From: Ignavibacteria bacterium
Lineage (GTDB): Bacteria > Bacteroidota > Ignavibacteria > OLB7
Assembly: GCA_020635205.1 (NCBI GenBank)
Contig: JACKAE010000002.1
Coordinates: 868,001 to 932,000 of the forward strand
Direction: 5' to 3'
Length of the DNA stretch: 64,000 nt
Position numbers and translations under genes: made by a program. Shown one piece after another: positions 61,830 to 64,000 of this stretch. Within the stretch, counting starts at the first letter, position 1, and each line of letters opens with the position of its first letter. A model generated the notes under the pieces. It saw only the letters and a list, made by a program, of their open reading frames with translations. It was not told the DNA's origin and searched no databases.

Positions 61830-62513
61830 AGGAACTCTCCTGTTGTTTGTGTTCTGAATTGCCTTATCTCTGCTCCTCAACTTCTGACTCTCAGCAGAAA
61901 GTTTCTAAGAGCCAAATCTGTTGTGCGAGTGAATTCACTTCAATCTATACGCAACCTTTACTCATAGATCAGACATATATCATATCAATCCAAGTGAACG
62001 GAACAAAATCTGGTGGTGAAGAGCCACCCTGCATCTCACTATCGCTTCTAACAATCTCATATATGCATTCTACGAGATTCCTTCCACTCTGGCCGTACTA
62101 CTTTAGTACTACTTTTAGGGAGAGTGTGGCGTGCACTCAGGATTTTTGAGAGCTTACCACTTTAATTCCGAAGTTCTGTTTGGCTTGCATCGAACACTTC
62201 CCTAATTTCAGGCAGCAACTGGCTGAGAACGATAAGACCGATTTGCCCGAGCAAGCGGGAACAAGGACTCCCTGTGAAACCTACTCCTCATATTTCCTCT
62301 TCTGCAAAACCTCACAGCAATAGTGTGGCCGAAGACTCTACCATCTCTACGAGGAGATACGTTGCACCATACGTTGGAAGTACTCTCTGCTTCTTCGGTG
62401 TAGTCCTGACAATTGTTCGTCATCAACAATGCTGATTGATTTATCAACAATCATTCTGTACGCAAGGAGCGTGCAGTTACTGGATATTCAACACAATCAG
62501 AGTGAGGTGCATT
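61830..62513. other. Divergent intergenic region upstream of the DNase II cluster
   Basis: This 684-base region separates the DNase II gene (minus) from the small gene at 62514 (plus) and should hold the promoters of both. I found no open frame with coding character, no tRNA and no strong hairpin. Specific -10/-33 elements could not be assigned with confidence. Confidence 0.5.
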
Positions 62514-62858
62514 ATGAGCAGCTTCGGAGAGAGAGTACAATTGTTTTGGGGATCAATTGATGGTTCCGATGGTACGGGTGGTAGTGCAAGAGAAACCGAT
62601 GGTTTCCTCACGGTAACCCTAAGTGGCAAGGATGAAAGTTGGACATACGCAACAGCTAAAATTACCTCATCGGAGAGAGGAGGAAGCGAGGTGCTCGGTC
62701 AACTTACGTGGGCTTATTCGGCACAACAGAATTTCATGAAGCACATTTCCCTAACCGTTCCGGTTAAGAGAGGGGAGAGCTTTCACGTTGATTGGTCCGA
62801 TAAACGTGAGGCGAAGTGGATAACTGCCCGGCTGTTGTGGACGCCGTTGTTGCCGTAG
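62514..62858 (+). CDS. Small protein of unknown function, probably beta-rich
   Basis: From ATG 62514, preceded by GAGGTG at a suitable distance, the 114-residue protein has no signal peptide or cysteine. Its sequence alternates short hydrophobic strands with Gly/Ser/Thr turns (VQLFWGSIDGSDGTGGSARE, FLTVTLSGKDESWTYATAKI, WITARLLWTPLLP), suggesting a small beta-sandwich. I do not recognise the family. It is divergently oriented from the DNase II gene and shares its upstream region, so it could be a partner, an immunity protein or unrelated. The longer frame from 62436 is unlikely because it starts in non-coding-looking sequence. Confidence 0.6.
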   Translation: MSSFGERVQLFWGSIDGSDGTGGSARETDGFLTVTLSGKDESWTYATAKITSSERGGSEVLGQLTWAYSAQQNFMKHISLTVPVKRGESFHVDWSDKREAKWITARLLWTPLLP

Positions 62859-63178
62859 GTGTGTTGAGTGATACGATATGGTCTCGAAAGAGAAGTCATG
62901 AGATCAACTCCCGACTACGAGCATGAGAAGCAAGAGGCAGAGGTAGTAGAAAAGATAGGTGTTCAGTGTTCTTAAGTAAAAGCCTCGAAGTCTAAACGAC
63001 TTCGAGGCTTCTGATTTGTAATTCTAACAAGAATGCGTTTTCTTTTTTTTGATGAAATTCGATCTATTGAGTGGGGTTTAGGGTAAAGCCTCCGGCTTCA
63101 TGTCCCGCAAGTTTAATTTTTCTTAAATGATCTGTAGCCTATCTTCGTTGGCAGTCTTGAACATTCAAAAGAGGAGCA
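62859..63178. other. Intergenic region with a strong hairpin
   Basis: Besides the 13-bp hairpin at 62980–63010 I see no gene in these 320 bases. The promoter of the toxin–antitoxin pair should lie in the last 100 bases. Confidence 0.5.
62980..63010. terminator. Perfect 13-bp hairpin, terminator-like
   Basis: AAGCCTCGAAGTC and GACTTCGAGGCTT pair exactly around TAAAC. On the minus strand TTTTA follows; on the plus strand only scattered T residues follow. Its AAGCCTCG stem resembles the terminator at 63828–63860. It is probably the terminator of the small gene at 62514. Confidence 0.7.
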
Positions 63179-63412
63179 ATGCGCAATGACTCAAGCAATT
63201 GTAGTAAGGAAGATCGGCGGTTGTTAGGATTTATTCTCCCCAAAGCCGTTCTCGATTCGCTGGCTTTAAAGGAAGGGGATGAACTGTACGTGACAGCAAC
63301 TCCTGAAGGTCTTTCGCTGACTCCTTATGATCCAGAGTTTACTGATGCACTGGAAGATGCACGAGAATTCATGAGGACACACCGGGACGCATTTCATAGA
63401 CTTTCCAAATGA
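63179..63412 (+). CDS. AbrB/SpoVT-like antitoxin
   Basis: The 77-residue protein has the swapped-hairpin AbrB DNA-binding pattern (LGFILPKAVLDSLALKEGDEL, YVTATPEGLSLTPYD) followed by a helical C-terminal tail that in such antitoxins wraps the toxin (DALEDAREFMRTHRDAF). Its stop overlaps the start of the Doc gene by four bases (ATGA), the typical antitoxin-first order. It probably also represses its own operon. Confidence 0.9.
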   Translation: MRNDSSNCSKEDRRLLGFILPKAVLDSLALKEGDELYVTATPEGLSLTPYDPEFTDALEDAREFMRTHRDAFHRLSK

Positions 63413-63807
63413 GCAATCAGGCAGAACCTCAATGGCTCACGGTCGCTCGTATGCGTATTCTCCACGCAGAAACGATTCGGCTTTTCGGGGGACTTCCCGG
63501 TGTGTGGGATCTCGGCTTGCTGTAAAGTGCCGTAGATCGACCACGCAATCTCCACACGTATAACCCTGACCTTACGTTATTCGATCTGACCGCAGCTTAT
63601 GCGTTTGGTCTGACACGCAATCATCCATTCATCGATGGAAATAAGCGGGCTTCTGCCCTTGCTATCCGTGCTTTCCTTTTCCTCAATGGTTGGATGTTCA
63701 ATCCTCCGCAGGAAGCGATGGCAATAATGATTGAAGAGCTTGCAGCAGGGGAGGTGGAGGAGGAAGCACTGGCTACTTGGATTGAAGGGAATTGTGCGGT
63801 GAGATAA
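63409..63807 (+). pseudogene. Doc/Fic-type toxin interrupted by a nonsense codon
   Basis: The frame beginning at ATG 63409 reads through to TAA 63805–63807 except for one internal stop, TAA at 63523–63525. Before it lie the N-terminal Doc residues (RILHAETIRLFGGLPGVWDL), and after it RPRNLHTYNPDLTLFDLTAA and the Fic motif HPFIDGNKRASA (63622 onward). Relatives have 'LLES' at the break, so GAA→TAA is the simplest change. The rest of the 133-codon frame is undamaged, so the mutation is recent, a sequencing error, or suppressed. The full protein would AMPylate or phosphorylate a translation factor. Confidence 0.88.
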
Positions 63808-63827
63808 TCAGCAATACAAAAACAAGG

Positions 63828-63860
63828 AAAGCCTCGGATCGCAAGATTTCGAGGCTTTTT
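63828..63860 (+). terminator. Rho-independent terminator of the toxin–antitoxin operon
   Basis: AAAGCCTCG (63828–63836) pairs with CGAGGCTTT (from 63850) and is followed by TTTTTG. It starts 20 bases after the Doc stop codon. Confidence 0.85.
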
Positions 63861-63862
63861 GT

Positions 63863-63895
63863 ATTCCCGAGAGGATTCGAACCCCTAACCTTCTG
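63863..63895 (-). other. tRNA 3'-end fragment, possible attachment-site scar
   Basis: On the minus strand, AAGGTTAGGGGTTCGAATCC followed by TCTCGGGAAT reproduces a variable loop, a T-arm (AGGGG–TTCGAAT–CCTCT) and an acceptor 3' strand. The sequence 5' of it contains no matching acceptor, D-arm or anticodon arm, so it is not a complete tRNA. Such fragments are typically left by integration into a tRNA gene. Confidence 0.55.
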
Positions 63896-63920
63896 GTATG
63901 GCTTGAAGATAAGCCGAAAC

Positions 63921-63957
63921 AAAAATCCCTGAACTCATTACGAATTCAGGGATTTGG
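63921..63957 (-). terminator. Rho-independent terminator of the tRNA-Glu gene
   Basis: On the minus strand, AAATCCCTGAA and TTCAGGGATTT form an 11-bp stem around an 11-base loop, followed by TTTTTG, immediately after the tRNA-Glu 3' CCA. Confidence 0.85.
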
Positions 63958-64000
63958 TACTCCCAACGGGGTTCGAACCCGTGCTACCACCTTGAAAGAG
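63955..64000 (-). tRNA. tRNA-Glu (anticodon TTC), 3' part; 5' part beyond window
   Basis: The minus strand reads CTCTTTCAAGG (anticodon loop CTTTCAA, anticodon TTC), a short variable loop, the T-arm ACGGG–TTCGAAC–CCCGT, acceptor TGGGAGT, discriminator A and encoded CCA. The D-arm and 5' acceptor strand lie outside the window. Confidence 0.88.

Noticed and set aside
63863..63950. A complete tRNA gene on the minus strand at 63.9 kb
   Set aside because: Only the T-arm and acceptor 3' strand fit; the region 5' of it is the terminator of tRNA-Glu and cannot form the D or anticodon arms.

Overview
The window looks like a chromosomal segment of a bacterium from the Bacteroidota–Chlorobiota–Ignavibacteriota–Kapabacteria group. 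The evidence is a set of large secreted proteins ending in type IX secretion (T9SS)-like C-terminal sorting domains, a family of IgGFc-binding-domain proteins, few strong Shine-Dalgarno sites, and ordinary housekeeping genes (comM, rapA, a CCA-adding enzyme, queuosine-precursor transport). Assignment below that level is not possible from the sequence alone.

Layout. 0–7.5 kb: a truncated comM, two paralogous secreted proteins flanking an exonuclease/endonuclease/phosphatase-fold protein with altered catalytic residues, an ABC exporter and a YhhQ-type transporter. 7.9–19.3 kb: four tandem IgGFc-binding-domain proteins plus the decayed remnant of a fifth. 19.4–33.4 kb: tRNA-Thr, an M1 aminopeptidase, a gamma-carbonic-anhydrase-like protein, a DUF1232 membrane protein, a giant VWA/WD40/T9SS protein, two outer-membrane proteins, an oxidoreductase and a CCA-adding enzyme. 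33.6–37.8 kb: three LexA-like proteins, two of which lack a complete self-cleavage apparatus, interleaved with an EVE-domain protein and a redoxin-like protein. 37.9–50 kb: a GNAT, a serine hydrolase, RapA, a methyltransferase, a hairpin-rich tandem array, a secreted adenosine deaminase, a bacterial PARG, SUI1, an APH-like kinase and small membrane proteins.

50.0–61.8 kb holds the most unusual locus: seven minus-strand genes, tightly spaced and partly overlapping, none with an evident signal peptide. In transcription order they are a DNase II with a lysine-rich histone-H1-like tail, a phospholipase C-type phosphoesterase, a single 1183-residue protein fusing a complete DyP-type heme peroxidase to a complete glycyl-radical enzyme, a 168-residue small-subunit-like protein, a GMC flavoprotein with a Cys-x5-Cys-x2-Cys motif, a VioB/ferritin-like protein and a second phosphoesterase with a lectin-like propeller. 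The set combines DNA and phosphoester hydrolysis, flavin oxidation, peroxidase chemistry and radical chemistry. I know of no described system with this composition.

The window ends with an AbrB-like/Doc toxin–antitoxin pair whose toxin carries a nonsense codon, a tRNA 3'-end fragment that looks like an attachment-site scar, and a partial tRNA-Glu, so the right end may be an island boundary. All functional calls rest on motif reading; no database search was possible.
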